DNA of 64,000 nt from Erythrobacteraceae bacterium (GTDB taxonomy: Bacteria; Pseudomonadota; Alphaproteobacteria; Sphingomonadales; Sphingomonadaceae). Of this stretch, positions 49,770-59,647 are shown piece after piece. The notes below the pieces were generated by a model. That model ran no database searches, had not been told where the DNA came from, and saw only the letters and a list, made by a program, of their open reading frames with translations. The stretch covers positions 41,474 through 105,473 of the forward strand of contig CANJYE010000001.1 in the NCBI GenBank assembly GCA_947479055.1, written 5' to 3'. The stretch's first letter is position 1; each line of letters begins with the position of its first letter. Made by a program: the position numbers and the translations under genes.

Positions 49770-50234
49770 ATGCTTGCCCGACTGACCTTCGACGATCTGC
49801 GCGTGGGTGACCGCTTCGATATCGGCCGTTACGACATGACCCGCGAGGAGGTGATGGAATTTGCCGGGAAATACGATCCGCAGCCATGGCACCTCGATGA
49901 TGAGGCTGCCGCGGCCAATCCGGTGTTCGGGCGGCTTTCGGCCAGTGGCTGGCACACGACCGTGATTTTCAGCCTGCTGGCGGACCGGTTCTGGAAGTCG
50001 ACTTCGGTCCGTGGGCTAGCCGGCGGCGGCATGGACCAGGTGCGCTGGCTCACCCCGGTCTTTCCGGGCGACAGGTTGAGCGGATCGCTGGAAGTGCTGA
50101 CCATCCGCCCCTCGGCCAGTAAGCCGGAGCGCGGGATCATGAGCATGGCCGGGTCGTTACATAATGATGAAGGCGTGCAGGTGCTGTCAGCCCAGCTTTC
50201 GGGCATTTTCGCAAGGTCGCTGCCGTCCGGCTGA
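49770..50234 (+). CDS. MaoC family hydratase-like protein
   Basis: 154 residues from the ATG at 49770. Hotdog fold with the hydratase motif: FAGKYDPQPWHLDDEAAA, then FGRLSASGWHT, and the later RWLTPVFPGDRLSG. Members hydrate enoyl-CoA or act on CoA thioesters. The AGGAG site at 49746-49750 is 19 bases from this ATG but 7 bases from an in-frame ATT at 49758, so a rare ATT start four codons earlier is possible. Confidence 0.88.
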   Translation: MLARLTFDDLRVGDRFDIGRYDMTREEVMEFAGKYDPQPWHLDDEAAAANPVFGRLSASGWHTTVIFSLLADRFWKSTSVRGLAGGGMDQVRWLTPVFPGDRLSGSLEVLTIRPSASKPERGIMSMAGSLHNDEGVQVLSAQLSGIFARSLPSG

Positions 50235-50258
50235 AGTATAAGTTCCAGGAGAGAGACA

Positions 50259-51215
50259 ATGGCCGATTTCGAGATTTTCGCGGAAGATTGCGGCTTCCCC
50301 GAAGGCCCGGTGGCCTGTGACGATGGCTCTGTGCTGTTCGGCGAGCTGCGCAGCGGAAGTGTGATCCGCGCCTGGGCGGGCGGACGCAAGGAAGTGGTCG
50401 CCACCACCAGGGGCGCGACCGCAGGTCTGGCGATAGGTCCCGACGGGGCGCTCTATTGCTGCAACAACGGCGGATTCGTCTGGGGTGCGTTGGCAGCGGG
50501 AACCAACCATCCGCTCGGCCTTGCCCGCGATTACACCACTGGCTCGATCGAACGGATCGACCTCGCCACCGGCAAGGTCGAACGGCTGTATGACAGCTGC
50601 GATGGCATCGCGCTGGCCGGGCCGAACGATATCGTGTTCGATAGCGACGGCGGGATGTGGTTTACCGATCTGGGCGTCAACGCCGGCGATCACGAGAAGC
50701 ATGGCGGGGTCTATTATGCCAAGGCCGATGGCAGTTCGATCCGCCGTATCGCATATGGCATGGGCATGAACGGGATCGGCCTCTCGCCCGATGGCAGCAC
50801 GGTCTATGCTGCCTGTTCGTTCCAGCGCAATCTGCTGGCCTTCGATGCCAATGTCGTGGGCGGACCGCCTGCCGAACTGCCGACCACGCCCGAAGGAATC
50901 ACCGCCGAACAGGGCTTCGGCCCCGTTGCGGGCCGGATCGTGGCGAGCTTCCCCAACCTCCAGATCCTCGATTCGCTGGCAATCGAGGCGGACGGGACAA
51001 TCGCTCAGGCGGTGGTAGTCGGCGCGGAAGGGATCGCCCGGGTCAATTCGGCCGATGGCAGCGTGCAATGGGTCAATCTGCCCGATTACCTGACCACCAA
51101 CGTTGCCTTCGGCGGGGCCGACATGCGGGATGGTTTTGCCACGCTGTCCTCCAGCAGCCGGATCGCCAAGGTGCGCTGGCCTGCGCCGGGGCTGCGGCTC
51201 AAATATAATTGCTGA
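50259..51215 (+). CDS. SMP-30/gluconolactonase family protein
   Basis: 318 residues; AGGAGAG precedes the ATG. Six-bladed propeller lactonase: metal ligand Glu in GFPEGPV near residue 14, [19 protein letters not shown] with Asn and Asp ligands, and [19 protein letters not shown]. Predicted to open lactones, possibly those made by the PQQ dehydrogenase upstream. 24 bases after the MaoC-like gene; likely one transcript from 47358. Confidence 0.88.
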   Translation: MADFEIFAEDCGFPEGPVACDDGSVLFGELRSGSVIRAWAGGRKEVVATTRGATAGLAIGPDGALYCCNNGGFVWGALAAGTNHPLGLARDYTTGSIERIDLATGKVERLYDSCDGIALAGPNDIVFDSDGGMWFTDLGVNAGDHEKHGGVYYAKADGSSIRRIAYGMGMNGIGLSPDGSTVYAACSFQRNLLAFDANVVGGPPAELPTTPEGITAEQGFGPVAGRIVASFPNLQILDSLAIEADGTIAQAVVVGAEGIARVNSADGSVQWVNLPDYLTTNVAFGGADMRDGFATLSSSSRIAKVRWPAPGLRLKYNC

Positions 51216-51268
51216 GCGTGGGCATCCGGTTGCGCCGCATGCTATATTCGGCACGATTGGAGGCTGTC

Positions 51269-53599
51269 ATGACGACCCACTCCCCGCACGCAAAGGCTGT
51301 TGGCGCAGGCCATGTGACCGATCCGGTCTGCGGCATGACGGTCGATCCACACACCAGCCCGCATCACGCGCACCATGCGGGTGAAGACTATCACTTCTGC
51401 TCGGCCCGTTGCCGCGAGAAGTTCGTGGCCGACCCGGCGCGCTATCTGGATCCGCGCCCGGCCAGCGAAGAAGTGCGGCCGGGGGCCATCTACACCTGCC
51501 CGATGCATCCGGAAATCCGCCAGCAGGGGCCGGGTTCCTGTCCGATCTGCGGGATGGCGCTGGAGCCTGAGGAAATCTCGGCCGAAGAGGTCGAAGATCC
51601 GGAATTTCGCGCGATGGTGCTGCGCTTCAGGGTGAGTTCGGTTTTTACCCTGCCGCTGTTTATCTATGCGATGGCCGCGATGCTGCCCGGCGCTCCCCTT
51701 GCCAGACTGGTAGCGCCCGATCGCGCCAGCTGGCTGCAAGCCGCGCTGGCAACCCCGGTAGTGCTGTGGGGAGCCTGGCCGTTCTTCGTCCGTGCGATCC
51801 AGTCGCTGCGCACGCGCAACCTCAACATGTTCACGCTGATCGGGCTGGGGGTGGCCATCGCCTATGGCTTCAGCATCGTCGCGACAGCTGCGCCGCAGCT
51901 CTTCCCGCCCGCCTTTCGCGGCCATCACGGGCAGGTCGATCTTTATTTCGAAGCGGCAGCTGTGATCACCACACTGGTCTTGTTGGGGCAGGTGCTGGAA
52001 CTGAAGGCGCGCGGGCAGACCTCCAGCGCCTTGCGGGCTCTGCTGCGGCTGACCCCGCCGGTGGCGATCCGCGTGGCGGCTGACGGCAGCGAACAGGAGG
52101 TGCCGCTCGATGCCGTCCGCACCGGCGACCGCCTGCGCGTCCGCCCCGGTTCCAGCATCCCGGTCGACGGGCGAGTGGAAAGCGGCGCGAGCCATGTCGA
52201 CGAGGCGATGGTGACGGGCGAACCGATGCCGGTGGCCAAGCAGGCGGGCGATCCGGTCACCGGCGGCACGGTCAACCAGACTGGCAGCTTCGTGATGGTG
52301 GCTGAACGGATCGGCAAGGATACCCTGCTGGCGAAGATCGTGCGGATGGTGGCCGAAGCGCAGCGCAGCCGCGCGCCGATCCAGCGACTGGCTGACACTG
52401 TGGCTGGCCTGTTCGTCCCGGCGGTGGTCGTGGCGGCGCTGGCGACCTTCGCGGTGTGGGCATGGGCAGGGCCGGAGCCGGTGCTGGCCTATGCTCTGGT
52501 CAACGCTATCGCTGTGCTGATCATCGCCTGCCCCTGCGCGCTGGGTCTGGCCACGCCGATGTCGATCATGGTCGGCACCGGCAAGGGCGCGCAAAACGGC
52601 ATCCTGATCCGCAATGCCGCCGCGCTGGAACGCTTCGAGACGGTCGATACGCTGGTGGTCGACAAGACCGGCACGCTGACCGAAGGCAAGCCCAGGCTGG
52701 TGATGACAGAACCAGCTGGCTGGCTGGGCGATGATGAATTGCTTGCCCTTGCTGCTGCGGTCGAACAGGCGAGCGAGCATCCGCTGGCACGCGCGATCGT
52801 GGCTGGTGCGCAGGAGCGAGGCCTTGCCCTGGGCACGGTCGCCAATTTCCGCTCGATCACGGGCGAGGGCGCACAGGCCTTGGTCGATGGCCGGACAATC
52901 GCCATCGGCAATGAGAAACTGATGGCGCGGATGGGCGCACTGGACCCGGTGCTGGCCGAACGGGCCGGGGCCGCGCGCGGCAAAGGGCGGACGGTGATGT
53001 TCGTCGCGGTGGAGGGGGAGGCTGCGGGACTGGTCGGTGTCGCCGATCCAATCAAGCCGACCAGCGCCGAAGCGGTTTCGCGACTGCGGGCCGCCGGGGT
53101 GCGGGTGGTGATGCTGACGGGGGATGCCGACGCCACCGCAAGGGCCGTGGCGGGCCAGCTCGGGATCGAGGATGTCCGCGCCAATGTTTCGCCGGAGGAC
53201 AAGCACAGGATCGTGCGCGAGCTGATGGCGGCGGGCGGCACGGTTGCCATGGCGGGTGACGGGATCAACGATGCGCCCGCGCTGGCTGCCGCGCATATCG
53301 GCATCGCGATGGGCACCGGCACCGACGTGGCGATGGAAAGCGCCGGGATCACGCTGGTGAAGGGGGACCTGATGGGGATCGTCAAGGCGCGACGTCTGTC
53401 GCGGCTGACTATGCGCAATATTCGCCAGAACCTGTTCTTCGCCTTCGCCTATAATGCCATCGGCGTGCCGGTGGCCGCGGGTGTGCTCTATCCTTCGACC
53501 GGGCTGCTGCTCAACCCGATGATAGCGGCAGCGGCGATGAGTTTCAGCTCGGTCTCGGTGATCGGCAATGCTTTGCGGCTGCGGCGGGCGCAGCTCTGA
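51269..53599 (+). CDS. Copper-translocating P-type ATPase (P1B)
   Basis: 776 residues from the ATG at 51269, five bases after GGAGG. N-terminal YHS metal domain ([10 protein letters not shown] ... [10 protein letters not shown], about residues 16-58), then a heavy-metal-binding module (YTCPMHPEI ... [10 protein letters not shown], 75-103), eight membrane helices, actuator VTGEPMPV, membrane metal site CPCALG, phosphorylation [15 protein letters not shown] and hinge [10 protein letters not shown]. CopA/SilP-like exporter of Cu(I) or Ag(I). Replaces the usual CxxC HMA domains with YHS/HMBD modules. No copper regulator is adjacent. Confidence 0.95.
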   Translation: MTTHSPHAKAVGAGHVTDPVCGMTVDPHTSPHHAHHAGEDYHFCSARCREKFVADPARYLDPRPASEEVRPGAIYTCPMHPEIRQQGPGSCPICGMALEPEEISAEEVEDPEFRAMVLRFRVSSVFTLPLFIYAMAAMLPGAPLARLVAPDRASWLQAALATPVVLWGAWPFFVRAIQSLRTRNLNMFTLIGLGVAIAYGFSIVATAAPQLFPPAFRGHHGQVDLYFEAAAVITTLVLLGQVLELKARGQTSSALRALLRLTPPVAIRVAADGSEQEVPLDAVRTGDRLRVRPGSSIPVDGRVESGASHVDEAMVTGEPMPVAKQAGDPVTGGTVNQTGSFVMVAERIGKDTLLAKIVRMVAEAQRSRAPIQRLADTVAGLFVPAVVVAALATFAVWAWAGPEPVLAYALVNAIAVLIIACPCALGLATPMSIMVGTGKGAQNGILIRNAAALERFETVDTLVVDKTGTLTEGKPRLVMTEPAGWLGDDELLALAAAVEQASEHPLARAIVAGAQERGLALGTVANFRSITGEGAQALVDGRTIAIGNEKLMARMGALDPVLAERAGAARGKGRTVMFVAVEGEAAGLVGVADPIKPTSAEAVSRLRAAGVRVVMLTGDADATARAVAGQLGIEDVRANVSPEDKHRIVRELMAAGGTVAMAGDGINDAPALAAAHIGIAMGTGTDVAMESAGITLVKGDLMGIVKARRLSRLTMRNIRQNLFFAFAYNAIGVPVAAGVLYPSTGLLLNPMIAAAAMSFSSVSVIGNALRLRRAQL

Positions 53600-53602
53600 C
53601 GT

Positions 53603-53911
53603 TCAGGCCGCGTAATCGACCCGGTCGGCAAAGACGACAGTCTCGGATTCAAGACATTCCGCCAGTCCTGCAACGATCGCGTCGATATCCGGCTGGGCGA
53701 AGCAATATTCGAGACCAGTCTGGTAGTGGTTGAAATCGTCCATCTCCCAGATGTGCAGGAAGGTATGGAACCGCCCGGTCCGCTGCTGGAACGCGCCAAC
53801 CATCTTCCACCCGGCTTCGGTTTGGATCGCATGGACCCGCTTCATGATTTCGACGAACTGGGTCTTGCGGGCGGCCACGACTTCGAGGGTGGTGTGGATG
53901 TAAACCGACAT
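53603..53911 (-). CDS. NIPSNAP-like small protein
   Basis: 102 residues from the ATG at 53911; another ATG at 53920 is possible but is only two bases from the AAGGA site. Dimeric ferredoxin-like fold of the NIPSNAP type: FVEIMKRVHAIQTEAGWKMVG, then FHTFLHIWEMDDFNHY. Function unknown. The end is 3 bases from the convergent ATPase gene. Confidence 0.75.
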   Translation of the reverse strand: MSVYIHTTLEVVAARKTQFVEIMKRVHAIQTEAGWKMVGAFQQRTGRFHTFLHIWEMDDFNHYQTGLEYCFAQPDIDAIVAGLAECLESETVVFADRVDYAA

Positions 53912-53939
53912 GGCTGACATGGTCCTTGCTGAGGTGGAA

Positions 53940-55634
53940 TCAGTTGCCTTGCATCGCCGGTTCAGTGGGAGACGCAGGCTGTCCGGGAATGGGGAGGTCC
54001 ACGCCCGGCACGGTCACTTTTGCGGAGGGATCGCGCAGCGCCCGGTCCTTCGTACTGCCCTGCGCCACCCCGTCGATCACCCGCAGCAGCGGCGTAAGCA
54101 ATGGGATGTCACCGTTTTCCTTCACCTTCTCGAAATGGGCTTCCACATCGTAGCGCGGTGCGTCGGGAAATAGATAGCTTTGCTCCAGCGCGCCCATCGC
54201 CAGCAGCAGCCGGGCCTGAGCAAGGTAAGCGCCCGAGGTCGCTCCGTTGTAATTGGTGCGCGCCGATAGCAGTTCGCGGGCAAGGTCGAGCACGTCGAGC
54301 GTGGTGCGCATGCCTGCGCGCTCCTGCAACACGGCGCCGTCATAGGCGGCCTGTGCCTCGTCCACGGCCTTGGCCAGATATTCAGTCGACGCGGCGAGGG
54401 CGAGCCACTGGTTCCAGGCGTCGGCCAGTTCGACCCGGTTTTCACGCTGCGCCTGGTCGATCAGACGCCAGTCGGCATCATTGGCGGCATTGGCCTCTGC
54501 GATGCGGGCCATGCCCTGTCCGCTCTGAAACAGATTGCCGGAAACGACGACTTCGCCGCGCAGCTCGGTAGTGCGCAGCCGGTCGGTATAGGGGGTTACG
54601 GAGCCGTAATTGGCCCGCCCGCGCAGGTCGACACGGGGCATCATGTCTGCCCGGGCGGCCTGCTTGGCAGCGCGGGAGGTCTGTTCGCGGGCGTAGGCTG
54701 CACCGATCACCGGATTGTGCAGATCAGAAAAAGCAAAGGCATCTTCCAGAGTCCGTGCCGGGATGACCAGCGGATTGGGATCCTTCAGCGCAATTGCCGC
54801 AGGCGCGCCGACCCTGGAGAGGAACACTGCCTCGCTCGAGGCGGCGACGCGTTGCGCCGAGAGCAGCTGCGCCCGGCCCAGTTCGACCCGGGTGGCAACT
54901 TGCTGGTAGTCCGTCAGCGTGATCTCGCGGACATCGAGGCGCGACTTGCTGTCGGTATATTCCCGCTCAAGCAGATCGAGGTTGTCTCGGGCAATGCCAA
55001 CCGAGGCGCGATCACGCAGCACGCCAGCATAGGCGGACAGCGCATCGAACAGCGCCTGCCCTTCGGATTGGCGCAACGAAGCGCGTTCGAATGCGATCTG
55101 GCCAAGCGCCTGGTTTTCGCCCGCAGCATTGCGCCCGAAGGTGTAGACCGGCTGGGTCAGCACGGCACTGACAGCGGATGACCAGCCCGAACGGGGCCGG
55201 AAGATATTGGGTAGAATTTCTGTGTTGTCCCGCTGGTAGCCGTAGCTTGCCACGTAATCGATCCGGGGGCCGTATTGCGCGCGCGCCTGCGGGAGGCGGA
55301 AATCGACCGAACGCATCCGCGCTCGCTCCGCCAACAGGCTGGGGCTGCTCCAATAGGCCATCTGCAACGCATCGGAGAGATTGTTGACGGGAACGGTGGG
55401 ATCCACTTCCCTGATAGTCTCCGGCGTACCCTTCGGCAGCAGCGGCTCGTAGCGAGGCGGCCCCGAAGGCTTGTTCAACCTCGATGCAGCAGCCTGATCC
55501 TGATCTTCGCCGGCCCCGAGCGGCTGCGCGCTGGCGAGTGTGGCGACCCACAGCGTCGATGCGACGAGGGCGGAGCACGCGAGCGCATTTCGCAGGGCGG
55601 CTCGGCGATTCGGCATGGGGATCGTTCCGGCCAT
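53940..55634 (-). CDS. TolC-family outer-membrane factor
   Basis: 564 residues with the ATG at 55634, which overlaps the end region of the adaptor gene; an ATG at 55616 is equally possible. Signal peptide ends TLASAQPLG. Twofold OEP repeats of long helices and strands: LSDALQMAYWSSPSLLAER, YGPRIDYVASYGYQ, LTQPVYTFGR, and second-half VVVSGNLFQSG with TTLDVLDLARELL. Forms the outer channel of the type I secretion system encoded upstream. Confidence 0.92.
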   Translation of the reverse strand: MAGTIPMPNRRAALRNALACSALVASTLWVATLASAQPLGAGEDQDQAAASRLNKPSGPPRYEPLLPKGTPETIREVDPTVPVNNLSDALQMAYWSSPSLLAERARMRSVDFRLPQARAQYGPRIDYVASYGYQRDNTEILPNIFRPRSGWSSAVSAVLTQPVYTFGRNAAGENQALGQIAFERASLRQSEGQALFDALSAYAGVLRDRASVGIARDNLDLLEREYTDSKSRLDVREITLTDYQQVATRVELGRAQLLSAQRVAASSEAVFLSRVGAPAAIALKDPNPLVIPARTLEDAFAFSDLHNPVIGAAYAREQTSRAAKQAARADMMPRVDLRGRANYGSVTPYTDRLRTTELRGEVVVSGNLFQSGQGMARIAEANAANDADWRLIDQAQRENRVELADAWNQWLALAASTEYLAKAVDEAQAAYDGAVLQERAGMRTTLDVLDLARELLSARTNYNGATSGAYLAQARLLLAMGALEQSYLFPDAPRYDVEAHFEKVKENGDIPLLTPLLRVIDGVAQGSTKDRALRDPSAKVTVPGVDLPIPGQPASPTEPAMQGN

Positions 55635-55635
55635 C

Positions 55636-56982
55636 TCAGTTGTCCCGAAATGCGCGGGTGAACTGGTCGCGCAGCGGTTTGGTGATGTAGGACAATAGCG
55701 AACGATGACCGGTCTCGATATGGACCTCGGCCGGCATGCCGCTGCGCAGTTCAAGCCCTTCATGCTTCACTGCCGCCAGGTCGATTTCGACCCGGACGGT
55801 ATAGAATGATGCATGCTGTTCCGGATTGTCGGTCCGGTCAGTGGCGACATAGACCACCTTGCCCGGAATTTCGGGCGTTGCCGGAAGGTTGAAGGAGGAA
55901 AAACGAACCCGCGCCTTCTGGCCCTTTTTGACCTGATCGACATCGGCGGGGCTGATCGAAGCTTCCAGCACCATGCTGTCATGGTCCGGCACGATCTCCA
56001 TGATTGGTTCAGCCGGGCGAATGACATCGCCTATGGCCGAGAATGCCAGCTTTTCGATCGTGCCGCTGTAGGGCGCACGAATTTCGCTGCGATCGTTCAT
56101 GTCGCTGGCAGCCACGCTGCGCAATTGCTGCTGGTTGAGCGTGGCGTTGATCTGGGAGAGTTCCGTGCCCGCTTGTGCACGGCGGCTCTCGGAGAGCTGG
56201 ATGATCTGTTGCTGCGATTCAGTGGTCCGTGCCCTTGTCTCTGCAATCCGCGACTGGAGCGATGCGACATTGCCGTCGATATCGGCGGCAGTGCGCTCCA
56301 GCTGGTTCAGGCGGTTAATCGTGACGAGTTGCTTGTCCCACAGGTCCTTCACGCCTTGCCGCTCAGGCTCGATCAGCTCGCGTTGGGTTCGCAGCGACGC
56401 GATCTGCGCTTCGATGCCCTTGATCACTTCGCTGTTCTGAACGATCCGCGCCTGCAATTGCGCGCGCATCTCGCCTTCCTCGCGCAGACGGATTTCGAAC
56501 AGGTGCTGTTCGTCAGCCATCGCCTTACGGGCGCTGTCACTATTCAGGCTGGTCAGCTCTGTCGGAAAATCAATCCTTCCGGTGCCCAGGCGTTCTGCTT
56601 CTAGCCGGGCACGCTGGGCCAGCATCTGTTCGACCGTCAGGTTCGAATAGGTTGCATCCGCACCACTCACCCGATCGTCAAGTCGCAGCAGCAAGGCGCC
56701 CTTTTCGACATGCTCGCCATTATGAACGAGGATCTCGGCAATGACGCCGCCGGTCGGGTGGGCGATCCGCTTGATCCGGGATTCGACCCCGACCTGACCG
56801 CCTCCCATCACCGCCCCGCCAATCGGCACGAAGGTCGCCAGCAGGAAGGCAACTCCCAGCAATCCGGCGGTGATCCGCATCCTGCGCCGCAGGTTGGGGC
56901 CGGCCTCGATCGGAGGCGCATCATCGTCCCACAATACGGGCAGGTTCGAGCGGGAAGGGTCTTTGCGGATCTGGGTGTTCAT
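55636..56982 (-). CDS. HlyD-family type I secretion adaptor
   Basis: 448 residues. One N-terminal membrane helix (about residues 34-55), biotinyl-lipoyl-like motif IAEILVHNGEHVEKGALLLRL near 94, long coiled coil (residues 130-290), and the beta-barrel end with RAPYSGTIEKLAFSAIGDVI and GMPAEVHIETGHRS. PrtE/HlyD-like periplasmic bridge between the ABC exporter and TolC. Its ATG overlaps the ABC gene stop (ATGA). Confidence 0.95.
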   Translation of the reverse strand: MNTQIRKDPSRSNLPVLWDDDAPPIEAGPNLRRRMRITAGLLGVAFLLATFVPIGGAVMGGGQVGVESRIKRIAHPTGGVIAEILVHNGEHVEKGALLLRLDDRVSGADATYSNLTVEQMLAQRARLEAERLGTGRIDFPTELTSLNSDSARKAMADEQHLFEIRLREEGEMRAQLQARIVQNSEVIKGIEAQIASLRTQRELIEPERQGVKDLWDKQLVTINRLNQLERTAADIDGNVASLQSRIAETRARTTESQQQIIQLSESRRAQAGTELSQINATLNQQQLRSVAASDMNDRSEIRAPYSGTIEKLAFSAIGDVIRPAEPIMEIVPDHDSMVLEASISPADVDQVKKGQKARVRFSSFNLPATPEIPGKVVYVATDRTDNPEQHASFYTVRVEIDLAAVKHEGLELRSGMPAEVHIETGHRSLLSYITKPLRDQFTRAFRDN

Positions 56983-58715
56983 TGCCGTGTTGCCTTGGCT
57001 GCGCCGGCACCGGCATCACCTTCGCCGCCGATCGAAGATTGCTTCATCGTCCGTTCGAGCACGGCGTTGCGTTCTCCGAAGTCAGCGAGCCGGCCATTAG
57101 CGAGCACTGCAATGTGCGTGACCGGGCCGAGTGTTGCCGGGCGGTGGGTGACCATCACGACGATGCCCTGCCGTTCGCGCACCGAAATGATCGCGTCGGC
57201 CAGCGCGGCATCGCCTGCGGCATCGAGATTGGAATTGGCCTCGTCCAGCACCAGAAGGTGCGGCTTGCCGTAGAGCGCGCGGGCGAGGCCAATGCGCTGG
57301 CGGAAGCCGGCGGACAGCTCGATGCCACCGGCAGAAAGGTGAGTGTCGTAGCCATTGGGGAAGGTCAGGATCATGTCATGCATCCCGGCCTCTGTCGCGG
57401 CGGCGATGACATCTTCGGAAGACACCTCCGGATCAAACCGGTAGATATTCTCGGAAATGCTGCCTTCCATCAGTTCCACCATCTGTGGGACATAGCCAAA
57501 AGACGCGCCCAGCGCTTCGCGATCCCACTGGTCGTGGGTGGCGCCATCGATGCGGATTTCGCCTCGTGCGGTCGGCCAGATGCCGAGCAGGGCCTTGATC
57601 AAGGAAGTCTTGCCAGCCGCACTGGGTCCAATGATCGCCAGCGCCTGGCCCGGCTCGAGCGTCAGGCTGATGCCGCTTACAGCCGGAGTGGAACTGCCGG
57701 GCGGTACTACCCAGATATCACGCAGCGCGATCCGGCCCTTGGGACGAGGCAGAATGACCGAGCGGGCCGGCGGAAGCTGGTAGGCGGTGATCGCTTCGGC
57801 AATGCGGGTCCAGCCTGACCTTGCCGCGGCATAGCCGCGCCAGTTGCCGATTGCCTGATCGACCGGCGCCAATGCCCGACCAGCGAGCACGGAGGAGGCG
57901 ATAATGATGCCGCCTGTGGCCTTGTCATCGATCACCAGCAGCGCGCCGACGGTTAGCAGCACCGATTGCAGCATCAGGCGGAAAGTCCGCCCGGCGCCAC
58001 CAAGCCTGCTGATGATGCCGGAAAGCCCGGTCTGCCCGGCGAGATATTCGCGATCCCAATAGGCTGTACGGGCACGCAGCCGTTCTTCCATGCCCATTGC
58101 AACGGCGGTTTCGGAGAACCGCACCTGCGTATTGCGCGAGGCGGAGCGGATATTGCCGAGCCGGGCCATGTCGCGCGTCTGGGCATGGCTCTTGCGGCTT
58201 GTCCAAACGGTCAGGCCCACCAGCACGAACACGCCGATCAGCGCGGTCAGACCCAGCCACCAATGCAGGATGAACAGGATCAACATGAAGACGAGCAGCC
58301 ACGGCAAATCGAAGATAGCCGTCGGGCCGGTGCTACTGAGGAAACTATGGACCTGATCCAGATCACGCAAGGGCTGCTGGCCATCACCTTCGCCGGGGGC
58401 CTGCTTCAGCGAGCGAGCCATGACAGCGTAATTGACCGCCGGGGCGAGATCGTCATGGACCCCGTTGGCAATTGTCAGCAGAGCATCGCTGCGTACCAGG
58501 TCGAAAATGTACTGGAAGATGCAGAGGATCGTCAGGATCGTGAAAAGTCCGAACAGGGTGGGCAGACTCCGGCTTGGCAGGACCGAGTCATAGACCAGCA
58601 TCAGATAGAGCGACCCCGCAAACACCAGCAGGTTGAACAGCGAGCTAGCCCCCAGCACGACCAGAAGCCGGCTGCGGTACCTCCCAACAAATCGAACGAA
58701 AAGTTCCCGGTCCAA
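56979..58715 (-). CDS. Type I secretion ABC transporter (PrtD-like)
   Basis: 578 residues from a TTG at 58715 with AAGGA nine bases ahead. Six membrane helices then a nucleotide-binding domain: Walker A GPSAAGKTS near residue 367, signature ELSAGFRQRIGLARAL (LSAG instead of LSGG), Walker B LLVLDEANSNLD, switch His in VTHRP. No N-terminal C39-like domain, as in protease/lipase exporters. No RTX or other C-terminal-signal cargo gene is visible nearby. Confidence 0.95.
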   Translation of the reverse strand: MDRELFVRFVGRYRSRLLVVLGASSLFNLLVFAGSLYLMLVYDSVLPSRSLPTLFGLFTILTILCIFQYIFDLVRSDALLTIANGVHDDLAPAVNYAVMARSLKQAPGEGDGQQPLRDLDQVHSFLSSTGPTAIFDLPWLLVFMLILFILHWWLGLTALIGVFVLVGLTVWTSRKSHAQTRDMARLGNIRSASRNTQVRFSETAVAMGMEERLRARTAYWDREYLAGQTGLSGIISRLGGAGRTFRLMLQSVLLTVGALLVIDDKATGGIIIASSVLAGRALAPVDQAIGNWRGYAAARSGWTRIAEAITAYQLPPARSVILPRPKGRIALRDIWVVPPGSSTPAVSGISLTLEPGQALAIIGPSAAGKTSLIKALLGIWPTARGEIRIDGATHDQWDREALGASFGYVPQMVELMEGSISENIYRFDPEVSSEDVIAAATEAGMHDMILTFPNGYDTHLSAGGIELSAGFRQRIGLARALYGKPHLLVLDEANSNLDAAGDAALADAIISVRERQGIVVMVTHRPATLGPVTHIAVLANGRLADFGERNAVLERTMKQSSIGGEGDAGAGAAKATRQ

Positions 58716-58845
58716 GCAACAGCTTCCTTATTTCGGGCTCTTAGGCGTGCCGGGGACTCTCGGCAACCATTAACCATACCTTGCCTGCGCGAATTTACGG
58801 GCAGGCCGTGCCCCCGACGCCAGGGGCGGCTACGATGATTATCGT

Positions 58846-58851
58846 TTGACA
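58846..58851 (+). promoter_or_regulatory. Consensus -35 hexamer TTGACA
   Basis: Perfect TTGACA 74 bases before the histidine phosphatase start. The matching -10 is not convincing (GCATCG at 17 bases), so this is only a candidate. Confidence 0.25.
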
Positions 58852-58925
58852 AGGGCCGGTGTGTCTAAGCATCGCAGCCCGGCGACACCCGCTCGGTCGA
58901 GCGAGGATCTGGGGCTGGAGACTGA

Positions 58926-59612
58926 ATGTTGCACTCTCATGAAGATGCAAGGCACCGCGCACGAATGGCGCAACGGCGCTGGCAATTGCCTGACGAAGAA
59001 CGGCAGATCGTGCTCGTCCGCCATGGCTCGACCGTGGGAGAACTGCATGAGCGGATCGATCTTGAAGGCGTTTCCCATTCCAACCCGGCGTTGACCCCTG
59101 ATGGCCATGTTCAGGCCGAAGCTGTCGGCAAGGCGCTGGCCGGAGAAGACATCGCCCATATCTTCGTCACTCCGCTGACGCGCACCCACCAGACCGCCGC
59201 ACCGCTGTGCGGTCGGTTGGGGCGGACGCCGCTGATCCTGCCCGAATTGCGTGAGAGCCACCTTGGCGATTTCGAGCATGACTTCTACGAGCAGGCCGAG
59301 GCGGGAAATCCCCTCATCGCCAAGGCTTTTGCTGAACAGCGGTGGGATGCCATCCCCAATGCCGAACCGGCCGGGCAGATCGAACAGCGGGTTCGAGCGG
59401 GAATCGGCACGATTGCGACGAGGCTCGAGCCCGGCCAGACCGCCGTGGCGTTCTCCCACGCCGGGACGATCGCGGAGATCTGCCGCCTTACCGTGGGAAG
59501 CGAGCCCTTTGCCTTTCTCCACGTCCAGAACGCCTCGATCACGCGACTGGTGATCGGGCGCGAGGGGCGCTGGAAGCTGCACAGCTTCAACGAGGTAGCC
59601 CACCTTTCCTGA
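58926..59612 (+). CDS. Histidine phosphatase family protein
   Basis: 228 residues from the ATG at 58926 (GGAG six bases ahead). Phosphoglycerate-mutase-like superfamily with the phospho-His motif VLVRHGST near residue 29, the second-site TPLTRTHQTA near 82, Glu in LRESHLGDFEHD and the late His in VAFSHAGTIAEI. Substrate unknown. Convergent with the amidohydrolase gene, 35 bases apart. Confidence 0.9.
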   Translation: MLHSHEDARHRARMAQRRWQLPDEERQIVLVRHGSTVGELHERIDLEGVSHSNPALTPDGHVQAEAVGKALAGEDIAHIFVTPLTRTHQTAAPLCGRLGRTPLILPELRESHLGDFEHDFYEQAEAGNPLIAKAFAEQRWDAIPNAEPAGQIEQRVRAGIGTIATRLEPGQTAVAFSHAGTIAEICRLTVGSEPFAFLHVQNASITRLVIGREGRWKLHSFNEVAHLS

Positions 59613-59647
59613 TGCAGCACTGCGCAAGGAACGGCCGGATCCAAGGA

